A DNA stretch of 64,000 bases from Maritimibacter alkaliphilus HTCC2654 (GCF_000152805.1 NZ_CH902578.1:2597263-2661262), one strand, 5' to 3'. Positions 8,668 through 19,304 are shown, counted from the first letter of the stretch. A program made the numbers and translations. Notes: a model not told the origin generated them from the sequence alone.

Positions 8668-9180
8668 TCAGCCACCCATGACCATCGTCCACCAGATCTT
8701 GCCGTTCGGCTCCTGATAGAACGCGAAGCCCATGTTGCGGCCACGGCTGTCGAGGATCACGTTGCGCGTGTCCTCCTGACCCATCCATGCGGCGAGTGTC
8801 TCAAGCTCCGTCTCGAAGGTCTCGGATATGTTCTCGCCCAGCATCGGGCCGCTGTAGCCGGCGCGACGGACCCGGTCGATGGGCGACGAGCCGTCCGAAC
8901 CGAAATGCCAGGGCCTGTTCTGCACCGACATATCACGCGAATGGGTCGCGGCGGCGGCGGTCAGTTCCGCGTTCAACCGAACGGGCGGCACACCTGCCGC
9001 CGACCGAAGCTCGTTCACGGAATCCAGAACGCGAAATTGAATCTGGCTCTGCTGAGACTGAGAAATCTTGTAGACGGAGGGCATCGGCTTGCCATCCGGC
9101 CCCATGCGCATCGGCTGGTTCGTGCTACAGGCCGCCAAAGTGAACAGAAGCGCACTCAGAACAAGGGCAATGCGGGTCAT
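8668..9180 (-). CDS. CAP-domain (SCP/PR1) lipoprotein
   Basis: 170 residues. The signal peptide MTRIALVLSALLFTLAAC ends in a lipobox (LAAC). The CAP domain follows, with VNELRSAAGVPPVRLNAELT, the histidine block THSRDMSVQNRPWHFG and GENIS. Bacterial CAP proteins are secreted or periplasmic, and their activity is mostly unknown. Flanked on both sides by L,D-transpeptidase genes, which suggests an envelope or peptidoglycan-related job; that is inference from context. Confidence 0.9.
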   Translation of the reverse strand: MTRIALVLSALLFTLAACSTNQPMRMGPDGKPMPSVYKISQSQQSQIQFRVLDSVNELRSAAGVPPVRLNAELTAAAATHSRDMSVQNRPWHFGSDGSSPIDRVRRAGYSGPMLGENISETFETELETLAAWMGQEDTRNVILDSRGRNMGFAFYQEPNGKIWWTMVMGG

Positions 9181-9355
9181 GGAACGTGGGTCTTTCCGGT
9201 CAGTCTCGTAAGCCCCATCGCCTTAGCGACAATCGTTGAGACAATCAATTTGGCATCGGCAAAAATTGGCGTGAGCACATGGGTTTGAATTGCGACAAGC
9301 GGGTCTCCGCTCTATACGAAACGGTGAATACCATGGAATTCGAGGAATGTTTCAG

Positions 9356-9958
9356 ATGACGGGTTCCCGTTTCGACCGCATGGGGCGCCGCACCTTTCTG
9401 ACCACGAGCGTTGCGGCTGTCGGTGCGCTGGGCGTCGCGCCTGCACTGGCCCAGACCGAGAATTCGACCGAGGTCGAGCGTGACCTGTCCGAAGTGGTGC
9501 GCCGGAACATCTCGAGCTTCCGCACGCTGGATTGGCGCCCGTATTTCGACAATCTCAACAACGGCGCAATCCTCGTCGACATCACCTCGCGCGCCCTGCA
9601 TTTCTGGAACAACGACGGGGTCTACAAGCTGTATCCGACTTCGGTGCCGCTGACCGAAGATCTGACCCGTCGCGGGCGCACCAGCGTGACTCGCAAGGTC
9701 GAGGGGCCGGAATGGCGCCCGACCCCGTCGATGAAAGAGCGCAATCCCGAGTGGCCGGACTTCATCCCGGCCGGCCCCGGAAACCCGCTCGGCACCCACG
9801 CGCTGTACCTCGGATGGCAGTACTACCGAATCCACGGCACGCACGACACACGCAAGATCGGGCGGCGTTCTTCGAACGGCTGTATCGGGCTCTACAATGA
9901 GAATATTGCTGAGCTTTTCAGCCTCGCGACGGTGGGTTCTCAGGTGTTGCTTATCTGA
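9356..9958 (+). CDS. L,D-transpeptidase (YkuD), Tat-like signal
   Basis: 200 residues. The N-terminus MTGSRFDRMGRRTFLTTS resembles a twin-arginine signal, with cleavage probably after APALA. The catalytic block reads YYRIHGTHDTRKIGRR then SSNGCIGLYN, the classic HGT...SxGCI arrangement with a nucleophilic Cys. Typical of the ErfK/YbiS/YcfS group. The start at 9356 is preferred because GAGGA lies nine bases upstream; the ATG at 9347 would abut that box. It is divergent from the CAP gene across about 175 bases, which hold nothing else I can name. Confidence 0.92.
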   Translation: MTGSRFDRMGRRTFLTTSVAAVGALGVAPALAQTENSTEVERDLSEVVRRNISSFRTLDWRPYFDNLNNGAILVDITSRALHFWNNDGVYKLYPTSVPLTEDLTRRGRTSVTRKVEGPEWRPTPSMKERNPEWPDFIPAGPGNPLGTHALYLGWQYYRIHGTHDTRKIGRRSSNGCIGLYNENIAELFSLATVGSQVLLI

Positions 9959-10083
9959 CACCACAGGTCGGTTTCGCCGGAAACTAGTTGCAATTTTTCG
10001 GTGATACTGTTTTCTGCAAGCACGAGGTACAGAACTACCCTTGTTCCGGCGCGCGAGTGTCGGAAGGACAATTGGAGATTGAA

Positions 10084-10290
10084 ATGAAAAAAGTCATGCT
10101 TGTTGCAGCCGTTGCTGCTCTCGCCGCCACCGCCGCTCAGGCCGGCACCCTCATCGACCCGATCGTTGAGCCGGAAATCATCGTGGAACAGTCGTCGTCG
10201 TCGTCGAACGCCGGCATCATCGTTCCGCTCATCTTCCTCGCCCTCGTCGGCGTGGGTGTGTTCTGTGCAGTGGTTGCTACCCCCTGCTAA
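10084..10290 (+). CDS. Small exported protein with one transmembrane helix (68 aa)
   Basis: The signal peptide MKKVMLVAAVAALAATAAQA is followed by a short acidic segment (TLIDPIVEPEIIVEQ), a serine run and a hydrophobic helix (GIIVPLIFLALVGVGVFCAV) ending in ATPC. GGAGA lies seven bases before the ATG. Not assigned to a named family; similar tiny proteins occur in Rhodobacterales. Monocistronic with its own terminator. Probably an inner-membrane microprotein of unknown role. Confidence 0.75.
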   Translation: MKKVMLVAAVAALAATAAQAGTLIDPIVEPEIIVEQSSSSSNAGIIVPLIFLALVGVGVFCAVVATPC

Positions 10291-10327
10291 TGAACGCGCC
10301 GGGCATCTTGCCCGGAACGGAATTGGA

Positions 10328-10360
10328 AACCCCGTCGCTTGCGGCGGGGTTTTCGCTTTT
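10328..10360 (+). terminator. Terminator of the 68-aa protein gene
   Basis: Nine-bp stem with one G-U pair (10330-10338 with 10341-10349) followed by TTTTCGCTTTT. Confidence 0.85.
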
Positions 10361-10390
10361 CAGGGGCATCTGATCTGATGACCCGACAAG

Positions 10391-10424
10391 AAAAAGGCCC
10401 GGTCGAACACGACCGGGCCTTTTT
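10391..10424 (-). terminator. Bidirectional terminator downstream of trxA
   Basis: Perfect 15-bp stem (10391-10405 with 10410-10424), tetraloop AACA, with A5 and T5 at the ends, so it can act on both strands. It mainly serves the long minus-strand run ending with trxA. Confidence 0.95.
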
Positions 10425-10444
10425 CGACTGCGCTGAAGCGCGGA

Positions 10445-10765
10445 TCAGATCGATTCGTCGATCCAGCTTTGCAGGGCCGCCTTCGGGGCCGCGCCGACCT
10501 TGTTCGAGATCGGCTGACCGCCCTTGAACATGAACAGCGCCGGAATGCCGCGCACGCCAAGCTGGGCCGGCGAGTTCGGGTTCTCGTCCACGTTCACCTT
10601 GGCGATCTTGACCTTGTCGCCGTACTCGGTCGACAGCTCTTCCAGAGCCGGGCCGATCATCTTGCACGGGCCGCACCATTCGGCCCAGAAGTCCACGACG
10701 ACCGGGACATCGGATTTCAGTACTTCTTCTTCGAACGTGGCGTCGGTGACAGCGACGGTAGCCAT
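10445..10765 (-). CDS. trxA: Thioredoxin
   Basis: 106 residues, the usual size. The active site WCGPC sits in [18 protein letters not shown], with the cis-proline segment [11 protein letters not shown]. Reduces cytoplasmic disulfides using electrons from thioredoxin reductase. The start at 10765 ([11 protein letters not shown]) has AAGGAG eight bases upstream. Lies 34 bases after addA on the same strand and ends at a very strong terminator. Confidence 0.97.
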   Translation of the reverse strand: MATVAVTDATFEEEVLKSDVPVVVDFWAEWCGPCKMIGPALEELSTEYGDKVKIAKVNVDENPNSPAQLGVRGIPALFMFKGGQPISNKVGAAPKAALQSWIDESI

Positions 10766-10799
10766 AAGCTTGCTCCTTGCGTGATGCGTTGGGAGGAAA

Positions 10800-13700
10800 C
10801 TAGGTATCGGTCCCTGCTGCGTCAAGCAAACGAAATGTGCGTATTGCCACACCGGGTGGCACGGGCATCAGGGTTGCACTGCGTGTCCAGAGCACCGCAC
10901 TTTCAATGCGCCGATCCGGATAGATCGCCGAAAGCGCACTTTCATATGCCCCGAGCTGGGCCAGAATCCCCTCCGGAATCGCCTCGGCGGCGTCCGGTTC
11001 GGTGAGGTTCGATTTGAAGTCGATGGCGAGCACGCGGTCCGGCTCAATCACGAGCAGGTCGATGATTCCGTGTAGACGCTTCTCGCCCGACGACCCGGCG
11101 GGTCCGGTGATCTCGACCTCGGAAAGAACGCCGCGCTCGAACAGCGGCGCGAGCGCGGGGGAGTCCAGAACCGCGGTCGCTTCGGCCAGCAACTCTGCGA
11201 GCTCGGCGTCCGACGCGGCATCCTCGCCAAATGCCAGAAGCGCCCGCGCGGTCGCGGGCCAGTCCTCGCGCGGATAGGTCGGAAGAAACTCGAGGAGGCG
11301 GTGGATCTGCCGCCCGCGCCGCTTGGCAGCGTCGCCGTCCAATCCCTCGACAGCACCGGGCACCACCTTGGCACCCTTCAGATCCGAGGGGGAAATGGGT
11401 TTCGGCGCGGGGTCGCGATGAGGTGCGGCCACGAGCGACCAGTCCGGCGGGTCAGGCTCCCGATCCGCGTCGGCTGTCACATTCCGCCTTTCGCCCGCAG
11501 GCCAGTCGCCGACCTGAAACCGCAACCCGCCTGTCCCGGACGGAAAGCCGCGCGGAACCGCATCCAGTTTCGTCAAGCCGTCGCGGACCAGCCCATGCCA
11601 GGAGTCCGAGGCTTCCTTGCCGACGTCGCCTGCGCCCGCGACGATCAACCAGCTCTCGGCGCGTGTCATCGCGACATAGAGCAGGCGCATCCGCTCCTCC
11701 GCCCCTTTCGTCCGGGCTTCCTCTTTCTTGAGCGCAAGGACCGAGGGCATATCCGGGGCCGCTGGCCGCCAGACGACGTTGTTTTCCAGCACCACAAGGT
11801 CGCTGAGATCGCGAACCGGACGCTTGGTGGTATCGGGCAGAATGACGATCGGGGATTCGAGGCCTTTGGCACCATGCACGGTCATCACGCGAATCTCGCG
11901 CGCATCGGAATCCATCTGTCGCTTGATCTCGACGTCTTCGGTGTCGAGCCACGTCAGGAAGCCGGTCAGGCTCGGCACCTCGACACGTTCATAAGCCAGC
12001 GCCTGCGCCAGCATCGCGTCGATCCCATCCTCGGCCTCGGCCCCCAAGCGCCCAAGCAGAAGACGGCGTCCATCATGCCGCGTCAGAACGCGGTCGATCA
12101 GATCATAGGGCCGCAGGAAGTCGGCCTGATCCCGAAGGTCGCTCAACGCCTCGACAACGCGCCTGTGCCCGCTGTCCCACAACGCACGCCAAAGATACCC
12201 CTCGCGCCCATAGGCCAGCCTGTAAAGCTCATCCTCGGACAATCCGAACAGGGGCGAGCGCAGGACGGAGGCGAGCGACAGGTTATCTTCCGGCGTCGCA
12301 AGGAACGAAAGCAACGCGGTAAGATCCTTCACCGCCATTTCGCCGCCGATCCGCAGCCGGTCGGCGCCTGCAATGGGCAAGCCGCGCGACTTGCACGCGC
12401 GTATCAGGTGGTGAAACAGGTCGGACCGTCGCTGGACAAGGATCAGGATGTCACCGGGCACGACAGGACGGAAACCCGTTTCGCCCTTTTCAGTCGCAGG
12501 CACATGCTCTTCTTCGATCATACGGGCGATCTCGCCCGCGATGTTCTCGGCCAGTTGAACGGTGTGATCGGTGGGTGCGGCGACGTCCAGCGGATCGTCC
12601 CACGGTCGTGGCTCATCCTCTTTGACCGGCTCGATTGCGGGCCACAGGTCGACGCGGCCGGGTCGGTCGCCGTGAAACGCCCTGTGGTGCGGTTTGGTGC
12701 CGCCCAGACCATCTACATCGTCAAGCGTGACGTCCACGGCCGTCAGGATCGCGGGCGATGAACGGAACGAGTATTCCAGCGGCATTTGCTGGAGCGGGCG
12801 CTCGATCTGTCTGAGTTTCTCGTCGAAGGCGTCGCGCATCGATGCGAATTCGTCCGGGTCCGCGCCCTGAAACGAATAGATCGACTGCTTCGGGTCGCCC
12901 ACGACGAAGATCGACCATTCGCGGTCGGCATGGGCGCCTTCGCCCGACATGAACTCCCGCGCGAGGCTATCGATTACCCGCCACTGTGACGGGCTCGTGT
13001 CCTGCGCTTCGTCCACGAGGATGTGGTCGATCCCGCCGTCCAGCCGGAAAAGCACCCATTGCGCGACGTCGGAGGCGTTCAGCAGGGCCGACGCCCGCAG
13101 AATCAGGTCGTCGAAATCCAGCCAGCCGTTTCTGGCCTTGCGCTCCTCATACATCCGGACGAATGGATGCGCGAAATCGTGGAGCGCCACGGTCCGGTCG
13201 ATGACGGCGAGGGCCTTCACCCGGTCGACCTCGGTCTCGACCACTTCGGCAAGTGCCAACAAGGTTTCCGCGGTGTCGCCGAGATCCGCAATCGCCGGCT
13301 TGGTCAACAGGTTCTTGCGCACGGTGCCCGACTGAGTGAGCAAAGCCGACGCAAGGGCGTCGAAGTCACTCTGGGACGGCGAAACAGTGTCTATTCCAGC
13401 CAATTTCTGCGCCAACGTGACCATTGTCGAACTGTGCTGGGACAGGATCGGCGGGGCGGACTGGATCGCGGATTTGAATCCCGGCGTGAACACCTGGGAA
13501 AGCACATCGACCAGTTTGAAATCCTGTGGCAGCCCAAGCTCATCAACGACCTCATGGCGTTCGACGGGTGCGACGAAGTGCTGACGCTTGCCGATGATCT
13601 CGCCCGTCAGGCCAATGATCTCGGCGCCGGTGTAGTAGCGGGCCAGACCCTCGACCCGCGTCCGCAGGTCGCCCGAGGCCATTTCTTCGACGATCTCTTC

Positions 13701-14159
13701 CTGCAAGAGTTGTGCCGTCCGGTCGTCCATTTCCTTGAAATCCGGCGAAACCCCGGCCTCCATCGGAAAGCGACGCAAGATCGTGGCGCAAAAGGCGTGG
13801 ATGGTCTGGATTTTCAAGCCACCGGGCGCTTCGATCGCACGCGCGAACAGGCGTCGCGCCTTTCTCAGGTCCGGTGCGCCCATCACGCCAAGCGCATCGA
13901 GTTCGGCCCGCAAGTCGTCGTCACCAAGCATCGCCCAAGCGCCGAGACGCTGGAACAGCCGGTTCTGCATCTCGCTCGCCGCGGCTTTGGTATAGGTGAG
14001 GCAAAGAATGTGGCCAGGCTCGACGCCATTGAGCAAAAGGCGCGCAACGCGATCCGTCAGCACGCGTGTCTTTCCGGACCCGGCATTGGCCGACAGCCAG
14101 GTGTTCCCGCCGGGGTCGGCCGCTTCGACCTGACGTTGTGTCGCTTCGTCCCGGCTCAT
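10800..14159 (-). CDS. addA: Double-strand break repair helicase-nuclease AddA
   Basis: 1119 residues. UvrD-type superfamily 1 helicase: Walker A ANAGSGKT at residues 25-31, Walker [16 protein letters not shown], the [14 protein letters not shown] motif and [16 protein letters not shown]. The C-terminal nuclease domain has VLAIDFKSN. With AddB it forms the RecBCD-like complex that resects double-strand breaks for RecA loading at Chi-type sites. The ATG at 14159 overlaps the addB stop (ATGA), indicating coupled translation. Confidence 0.95.
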   Translation of the reverse strand: MSRDEATQRQVEAADPGGNTWLSANAGSGKTRVLTDRVARLLLNGVEPGHILCLTYTKAAASEMQNRLFQRLGAWAMLGDDDLRAELDALGVMGAPDLRKARRLFARAIEAPGGLKIQTIHAFCATILRRFPMEAGVSPDFKEMDDRTAQLLQEEIVEEMASGDLRTRVEGLARYYTGAEIIGLTGEIIGKRQHFVAPVERHEVVDELGLPQDFKLVDVLSQVFTPGFKSAIQSAPPILSQHSSTMVTLAQKLAGIDTVSPSQSDFDALASALLTQSGTVRKNLLTKPAIADLGDTAETLLALAEVVETEVDRVKALAVIDRTVALHDFAHPFVRMYEERKARNGWLDFDDLILRASALLNASDVAQWVLFRLDGGIDHILVDEAQDTSPSQWRVIDSLAREFMSGEGAHADREWSIFVVGDPKQSIYSFQGADPDEFASMRDAFDEKLRQIERPLQQMPLEYSFRSSPAILTAVDVTLDDVDGLGGTKPHHRAFHGDRPGRVDLWPAIEPVKEDEPRPWDDPLDVAAPTDHTVQLAENIAGEIARMIEEEHVPATEKGETGFRPVVPGDILILVQRRSDLFHHLIRACKSRGLPIAGADRLRIGGEMAVKDLTALLSFLATPEDNLSLASVLRSPLFGLSEDELYRLAYGREGYLWRALWDSGHRRVVEALSDLRDQADFLRPYDLIDRVLTRHDGRRLLLGRLGAEAEDGIDAMLAQALAYERVEVPSLTGFLTWLDTEDVEIKRQMDSDAREIRVMTVHGAKGLESPIVILPDTTKRPVRDLSDLVVLENNVVWRPAAPDMPSVLALKKEEARTKGAEERMRLLYVAMTRAESWLIVAGAGDVGKEASDSWHGLVRDGLTKLDAVPRGFPSGTGGLRFQVGDWPAGERRNVTADADREPDPPDWSLVAAPHRDPAPKPISPSDLKGAKVVPGAVEGLDGDAAKRRGRQIHRLLEFLPTYPREDWPATARALLAFGEDAASDAELAELLAEATAVLDSPALAPLFERGVLSEVEITGPAGSSGEKRLHGIIDLLVIEPDRVLAIDFKSNLTEPDAAEAIPEGILAQLGAYESALSAIYPDRRIESAVLWTRSATLMPVPPGVAIRTFRLLDAAGTDT

Positions 14160-17104
14160 CCCCCGACCTCTTCGCCTTTGGGTTCCGCCGTATGATCCCA
14201 TTCGCCATAGCGCGCGAGGTGGTCGAAATCGCCGCCGAACCGATTGGCGCTCAGAACGACGCGGCGCGACGTGTATCCCCGTTCGCGGTTCGCGAAGTCG
14301 GCAAGAACAGACTCTAATTCGGCCTGAGTTCGGGCAAGAAGCGTCTCATCCACGTCGATCGGAACGTATTTCGATTTGGCACCCAGACCGATATAGGCGA
14401 CGCGCGCGGTCTTCATCCGGCCAAGGTCACCGAAGCCGCCCTTGCGGGCGACCAGTGCCTCGAGCAGCAGTTGCTTGTCATAGGCCTTCTGCTGCTTTTC
14501 GCTGGGCGGTTGGCCCGTCTTGTAATCGTAGATCGCGACTTGGCCGAAATTCAGAACATCGATGCGGTCCGCCGTTCCGTGAACCGTGAACGGAGGCGTC
14601 CCGAACGTCGCCTCCCCCCTGATCTCGGTCAGCGCATTGGTCGCATCCCGTTGTCGCTCGTCCTCGTCGTTCAGAAAATCATCAGCAATGCGTTCCAACT
14701 TGGCGAGCCACAGCAGCCGGGTGGCGGGCCAAGGCGCTTGGGCTTCGAACACTTCCCTTGCGACCGACAAAAGGCGTGCGCGGGCGTCGGACCGTGCCTC
14801 ATCCTTCGGTCGTTCCCTGATGAACCGCTCGAAGGCCGCATGAACGGCCGTGCCCCGAAGCGGCGCGTCCGGGGATTGATGCAGGGGGTCGATCCCGCGC
14901 AGACGGAGGATCTTGTCGGCATAAATCGCATAAGGATCGCGGATCAGAGTGCCGATCTGGGTGAACGAAAGGCGCTTGGGTCGGTGTTCGACGGGTGGGC
15001 GCGGCGAAGGACGCGGCGCGGGATCGGTTTTGTGATCACGCCCGGGTCGATCGAGTTCGCGCGCGAGGGTCAGCCAAGCGTCACCTCTGGATCGCATGGC
15101 CTTCAACGCATCGGCCCCGGCGTCGGACATGCCGTTCATCAGGTTCATCAAGCGATTGATCCATCGCGACGGAACCGTCTCGGCCTCGTCGTCCCGCAGG
15201 GATCGCGTGAGCACGACCTCAGGCGCGCCCAAGCCTTGCTGGAAATCGTGGGCGGACAACCCAATGCGCCTTTCAGGCAGCAATAGACCCGCTTTTTGCC
15301 GCATATCACGGTTCATCCACGGATCAGGGGCGGGTCGTTCAGGCCAGGTTCCTTCGTTCAAACCAGCGAGAATGACGAGGTCCGCGCCGCCCACCCGCGC
15401 CTCGAGCGTTCCCCAGATCTTGATGCCGGGATAAGGCGTATCCGGGTTTCGGACCGATCCACGGTTCAGCACGGCGGCAAACAGGTCGTGGAAGTCGGAG
15501 GGCGTCATTTCACCGCCAAACGGTGCCTCGCGCAGGAGCTCGTCGACAAGGCGTCGCGCTTCTCGTCCCGCTTCCCTGTCCCAAAGCTCGCCGCTTTTCC
15601 CGTCATCCGGTCCGGCCGACAGCCGTTCGGCGAGCGAGACGACCTGTTCGACGTGAGCGGTCAGGGATTGGGTGCCGGTTTCAGAAAGGTCAGCGACAAG
15701 CGGCGCAAGCCATTCGACCCATTCGACCCGGTCCGGCTTTTCCCCGGCCCAAAGCGCGAGCGACGCCTTGTCGGGAAACGGCATGTCCCGGCGCAGGGCT
15801 TGAAGTTCAAGATCGCGGGACAACCTGAGATGCTCGTTCCGCTCGCCCCCCGTGTGTGTGAGCGGATGCTTGAGCAGCGTGAGCAGATCGACACCGGTGA
15901 TCCGGCGACCCCGCATTTCGGCCACATGGCGAAGCAGACGGCCGGGGGCGGTCAGCGGCAGCGGGCGACCCGCGCTGTCATCAGGCGTGATGCGCCAGCG
16001 GTCCAGCGCGGCCGTCACCTGCCGCGTCAGAACGCGATCCGGCGTGATGAGCGCGGCCTCGCGCCCGCGTTGGGCCGCATCGCGCAGGATCATCGCAATC
16101 GCCGACGCCTCCTCTCGCGGGCTCGGGGCTTCGATCAGGCTCAGCTCGCGTGTTGCCGCGTCGATATCCGCGAAGCCCGGCCCCTCATCCTGCCATTGGT
16201 CGGTGACGGGCGCGGGGCGAAGCGCCAGCGAAACGAACGCGTTTCGGCGCGGGTTGGGGGCATCCTGCGCGTGCCAGTCACCCACATCCCCGGGCGACAG
16301 GCCCAACGACGACAAAAGCCGGCGAAACCGGAACTGCGGATGATCCTCGGCCGTCAGCGCGTCGTCCATTTTCTCCCAGACGTGGGCCGGCATATGCGCG
16401 TCGAATCCCGGCATGATCACGGCACCTTGCGGCAGGCGGGCCACCGCCTCCATCAGCATCGCGGTCGCGCCGCGCGACCCCGTGGACCCGGCGACGAGGA
16501 TCGGGTCGGCAGGGGGCCGTTCGACCCAATTCGCCGTCACCCGTTCGATGACCTTCCGCTGACGGGCTTCGAGGTCGGGCGGCTCGGCGCCCGCGGTCCC
16601 GAAGAACCGGGCAATGAGCCGGATGAAGGCAAGACTGCGCGCCCAGTAGGCCGAATGCTGCGAGACATCCAGGTCTTCGAGCGCATCGGGCGGGACCCCC
16701 TCGCCGTGCATTTCGTCCATCAGGTTCGCAAGACTGTCGGCCAGCGGAAAGATCGCGTGCCGAGGGGCCAGATCGGGCTGGCTGTCGAGGAGTTCTGAGA
16801 TCAAGCTCGCCAGTTCCAGCCGCCGTCTGAGCGGAGATACGGCGGGTGGAAGGTCCGCCATCGCCACGTCCTGCCCAAGGTCGGTGACCAGACGGATGCG
16901 GGGGAGGAGCGCGGGCGGGCCTTGGTCGAACAGTTCGATCAAACGCCGCTTCATCCGCATCGTGTTCACGAACAAAGTCACGCGCGCCATGGCTTCTGGC
17001 GGCTGACCGTTCAGCCGCGCACGCAGCCCTTCGATCACGGCATTCGGAAAATCGACGCCCGGCGCTTGGGCAAAGACACGAGGGCGTTCGCTGGTTTCAA
17101 ACAT
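14156..17104 (-). CDS. addB: Double-strand break repair protein AddB
   Basis: 982 residues. Partner of AddA. The N-terminal part is the inactive helicase-like half; the C-terminal PD-(D/E)XK nuclease reads GTADRIDVLNFGQVAIYDYKTG, with catalytic Asp and DYK. The start at 17104 (MFETSERPRVF) overlaps the murU stop by eight bases; an in-frame ATG three codons earlier is also possible. Its stop overlaps the addA start. The amgK-murU-addB-addA order is seen in other alphaproteobacteria. Confidence 0.93.
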   Translation of the reverse strand: MFETSERPRVFAQAPGVDFPNAVIEGLRARLNGQPPEAMARVTLFVNTMRMKRRLIELFDQGPPALLPRIRLVTDLGQDVAMADLPPAVSPLRRRLELASLISELLDSQPDLAPRHAIFPLADSLANLMDEMHGEGVPPDALEDLDVSQHSAYWARSLAFIRLIARFFGTAGAEPPDLEARQRKVIERVTANWVERPPADPILVAGSTGSRGATAMLMEAVARLPQGAVIMPGFDAHMPAHVWEKMDDALTAEDHPQFRFRRLLSSLGLSPGDVGDWHAQDAPNPRRNAFVSLALRPAPVTDQWQDEGPGFADIDAATRELSLIEAPSPREEASAIAMILRDAAQRGREAALITPDRVLTRQVTAALDRWRITPDDSAGRPLPLTAPGRLLRHVAEMRGRRITGVDLLTLLKHPLTHTGGERNEHLRLSRDLELQALRRDMPFPDKASLALWAGEKPDRVEWVEWLAPLVADLSETGTQSLTAHVEQVVSLAERLSAGPDDGKSGELWDREAGREARRLVDELLREAPFGGEMTPSDFHDLFAAVLNRGSVRNPDTPYPGIKIWGTLEARVGGADLVILAGLNEGTWPERPAPDPWMNRDMRQKAGLLLPERRIGLSAHDFQQGLGAPEVVLTRSLRDDEAETVPSRWINRLMNLMNGMSDAGADALKAMRSRGDAWLTLARELDRPGRDHKTDPAPRPSPRPPVEHRPKRLSFTQIGTLIRDPYAIYADKILRLRGIDPLHQSPDAPLRGTAVHAAFERFIRERPKDEARSDARARLLSVAREVFEAQAPWPATRLLWLAKLERIADDFLNDEDERQRDATNALTEIRGEATFGTPPFTVHGTADRIDVLNFGQVAIYDYKTGQPPSEKQQKAYDKQLLLEALVARKGGFGDLGRMKTARVAYIGLGAKSKYVPIDVDETLLARTQAELESVLADFANRERGYTSRRVVLSANRFGGDFDHLARYGEWDHTAEPKGEEVGG

Positions 17105-17789
17105 CCCGTTCATAGTCCAGCAGAGCCTCGGCTTCTGCAATCCCCTGCGGATGACCCACATCGCACCATTCGCCCTGATGGACGATGCCGGACAGCCGAC
17201 CCGCGGCAATCATCCGGTCCCAGATCAGGTTCAGGGAAAAGACGGTCTCCGCAACGTCGTGCAGGCTTTCGGTCTTGATGATCTGCGCGCCCGAATAGAC
17301 GTAGCCGGGCCCGCGGTTTAGCTGCCCGTCCGACAATGTGAAATCTCCCGCGCCCGGATGGCCGCGCGCATCGTTGGGATCGAGCAGGAGGAGAAGGGCA
17401 TCCATCCGGTCCGGGTTCCATGCGGACCGAAGCTCACCCAACGGGTTGGCACCCGTCCAGACCGCGTCTGAATTCAGGGTGAAGACCGGGCCGGGGCCCA
17501 GCAAGGGCAGGGCTTCCCGCAAGCCGCCGCCTGTGTCGAGCAACGTATCCCTTTCATGGGACAGCAAGATTCCGGTGCCGTTCAGGTGCTCGATCAAAGG
17601 CTCGGGCTTGTAGTGCAGGTTGGCGACGATCCTGCCGATACCGGCATCCTCGGCAATGGCGCGGGCGTGGTCGATGAGAGGCTTGCCCGCAACCTCGACC
17701 ATCGGCTTGGGGCGATCGGCGGTGAGCGGGCCCATCCGCGTGCCGAAGCCGGCCGCGAAGATCATCAGAGCGTCGGGATGGTGCCGCAT
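17097..17789 (-). CDS. murU: N-acetylmuramate alpha-1-phosphate uridylyltransferase
   Basis: 230 residues. Nucleotidyltransferase with LMIFAAGFGTRMGPLTADRP and the metal block TLNSDAVWTG. In the peptidoglycan recycling bypass, MurU converts MurNAc-1-phosphate to UDP-MurNAc; it works with the adjacent kinase AmgK. Assignment rests on this pairing as well as on the fold, since general sugar-nucleotide transferases look similar. The start at 17789 overlaps amgK by 25 bases; an ATG at 17765, sharing TGATG with the amgK stop, is the alternative. Confidence 0.85.
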   Translation of the reverse strand: MRHHPDALMIFAAGFGTRMGPLTADRPKPMVEVAGKPLIDHARAIAEDAGIGRIVANLHYKPEPLIEHLNGTGILLSHERDTLLDTGGGLREALPLLGPGPVFTLNSDAVWTGANPLGELRSAWNPDRMDALLLLLDPNDARGHPGAGDFTLSDGQLNRGPGYVYSGAQIIKTESLHDVAETVFSLNLIWDRMIAAGRLSGIVHQGEWCDVGHPQGIAEAEALLDYERDV

Positions 17790-18784
17790 TTGGCCTTCAG
17801 TGTCGCTAGGATTTCCGGGGTCGGTTCGGGCAAGAGCTCCCCGATGGACTGGGCGAGTTCGGACAGTTCGGGGTGTGACAGATCGGTCTGCAAGTTCCGC
17901 CAGACACGCGGGATGAGATCGACATAACGCGCCTTGCCGAAGTGTAGCGACAGCCGGGCGAAGACCCCGAGAATGCGCAGATTGCGCTGGGCCGAAACGG
18001 TCGCACAGGCGAGCGCGAAACCCTCCGCATCGTACTCGGTTGCGTCCACGTATCGCGCCATCATTGCCTCGCATGTTGCGGGCGAAACCTCCCGTCGCGC
18101 ATCGCGCGCCAGGGACATGAGGTCATAGGCGGGGTGCCCGATACCGGCGTCCTGAAAATCCAGAAGGCCGACACGCGCCGACCCTTGTCGCGCCGGCAAC
18201 CAGAGGAGGTTTTCGGCGTGGTAATCCCGCAGCACGAGGACCGGGGACCAAGCCGGAAGGGCGGCGAAAGCGGTCAGCATCGCCGCGCGCAACGTCTGGG
18301 TCGCGGCGGTATCCCGGTTCCCGGTGGCGCCGAACGCATACCAATCCGTCGCGAGACAGGCGAAGTCCGACATGGTTTCCGGGCCATAATCCGGCGCGCT
18401 TGGCAGGGGGGCCGCGTGCAGGTCGATCAGGGCGTCGGTCGCCGCGAGATACAACGGCAATTCCTGCGACGGATCGGCTTCGAGCAATCGCGCGTAAAGG
18501 TCGTCGCCGAGATCTTCGAGAAGGAGAAACCCGAGTTCTTCGTCTTGCGCCAGTATCTCGGGCGGCGACAGACCGATGGCTTTCAGGTGCTCGTCAATGC
18601 GGATGAACGGCCTGACATCTTCGCCCTTGTCCGGCGGGGCATCCATCAGGACGGCCGGAGTGCCGTTCAGGTCGAGCCTTTCATACCGGCGGTTGGACGC
18701 ATCGCCAGCCAGATTGCGGCGTGTAGCGGCGCCCCAACCGATCCCGTCGAGGAAGGCCGCGATCTTTGCGGCGCGGTCAGTCAT
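17765..18784 (-). CDS. amgK: N-acetylmuramate/N-acetylglucosamine anomeric kinase
   Basis: 339 residues. Aminoglycoside phosphotransferase fold: LVLRDYHAENLLWL carries the catalytic Asp and HxxxN, and GLLDFQDAGIGHPAYDL the metal-binding Asp. AmgK phosphorylates MurNAc (and GlcNAc) at C1 during cell wall recycling. The call depends on the tsaE-amgK-murU order as well as the fold. The ATG at 18784 overlaps the tsaE stop by eight bases; coupling is likely. Confidence 0.85.
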   Translation of the reverse strand: MTDRAAKIAAFLDGIGWGAATRRNLAGDASNRRYERLDLNGTPAVLMDAPPDKGEDVRPFIRIDEHLKAIGLSPPEILAQDEELGFLLLEDLGDDLYARLLEADPSQELPLYLAATDALIDLHAAPLPSAPDYGPETMSDFACLATDWYAFGATGNRDTAATQTLRAAMLTAFAALPAWSPVLVLRDYHAENLLWLPARQGSARVGLLDFQDAGIGHPAYDLMSLARDARREVSPATCEAMMARYVDATEYDAEGFALACATVSAQRNLRILGVFARLSLHFGKARYVDLIPRVWRNLQTDLSHPELSELAQSIGELLPEPTPEILATLKAKCGTIPTL

Positions 18785-19265
18785 GCAGGGCCTCCAGAAC
18801 GGGTTCGAGATGTTCGGGAAGACCGGACAGGTCGACGATCCGTGTTTCAGGATCATCGGGCACCGAGAAGTCCATTCCGATCGCCTTGGCCGGGGCCAGG
18901 TCGCCCAAGCGGTCGGGCCATTCGATCAGGCACACGGCGGTATCGAAGGCGTCGAACAATCCAAGCTCCTCGACCTCGTCTGGATGCGTCAGGCGGTACA
19001 GGTCCGCATGCCAGATTTCGAATCCGTCGACCTCGTATGTCTGGACCAGTGTGAACGTGGGCGAGGGGACGTCTTCGACAGGTTTGTCGGCATATGCGAG
19101 CCGCGCTTGAATGAGCGAGCGGGTGAAATGGGTCTTTCCCGCACCGATCTGACCTGACAGCAAAAACACGTCGCCGGGACGCACCAGCCTTGCGAAAGCG
19201 GCTGCGAATTGCGCCGTTTTTCCGGGGGATGTCAGCCTGATCCGATGGGCGGGCGCGTCATTCAT
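18777..19265 (-). CDS. tsaE: tRNA t6A biosynthesis ATPase TsaE
   Basis: 162 residues. P-loop GQIGAGKTHFTRS, then SPTFTLVQTYE and WHADLYRL, all diagnostic of TsaE/YjeE. It assists TsaD/TsaB in N6-threonylcarbamoyl-adenosine synthesis at tRNA position 37. The C-terminal LIEWPDRLG is also characteristic. Lies 39 bases after the DivL-like gene and overlaps amgK. Confidence 0.95.
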   Translation of the reverse strand: MNDAPAHRIRLTSPGKTAQFAAAFARLVRPGDVFLLSGQIGAGKTHFTRSLIQARLAYADKPVEDVPSPTFTLVQTYEVDGFEIWHADLYRLTHPDEVEELGLFDAFDTAVCLIEWPDRLGDLAPAKAIGMDFSVPDDPETRIVDLSGLPEHLEPVLEALHD

Positions 19266-19304
19266 GCACCTGTTGTAACCGGCGCGGTTTGGGGGGCAAG
19301 TCGT

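Noticed and set aside
13023-14195. Long plus-strand frames opposite addA and addB
   Set aside because: Shadow frames of the GC-rich helicase genes; no ribosome sites or domains.
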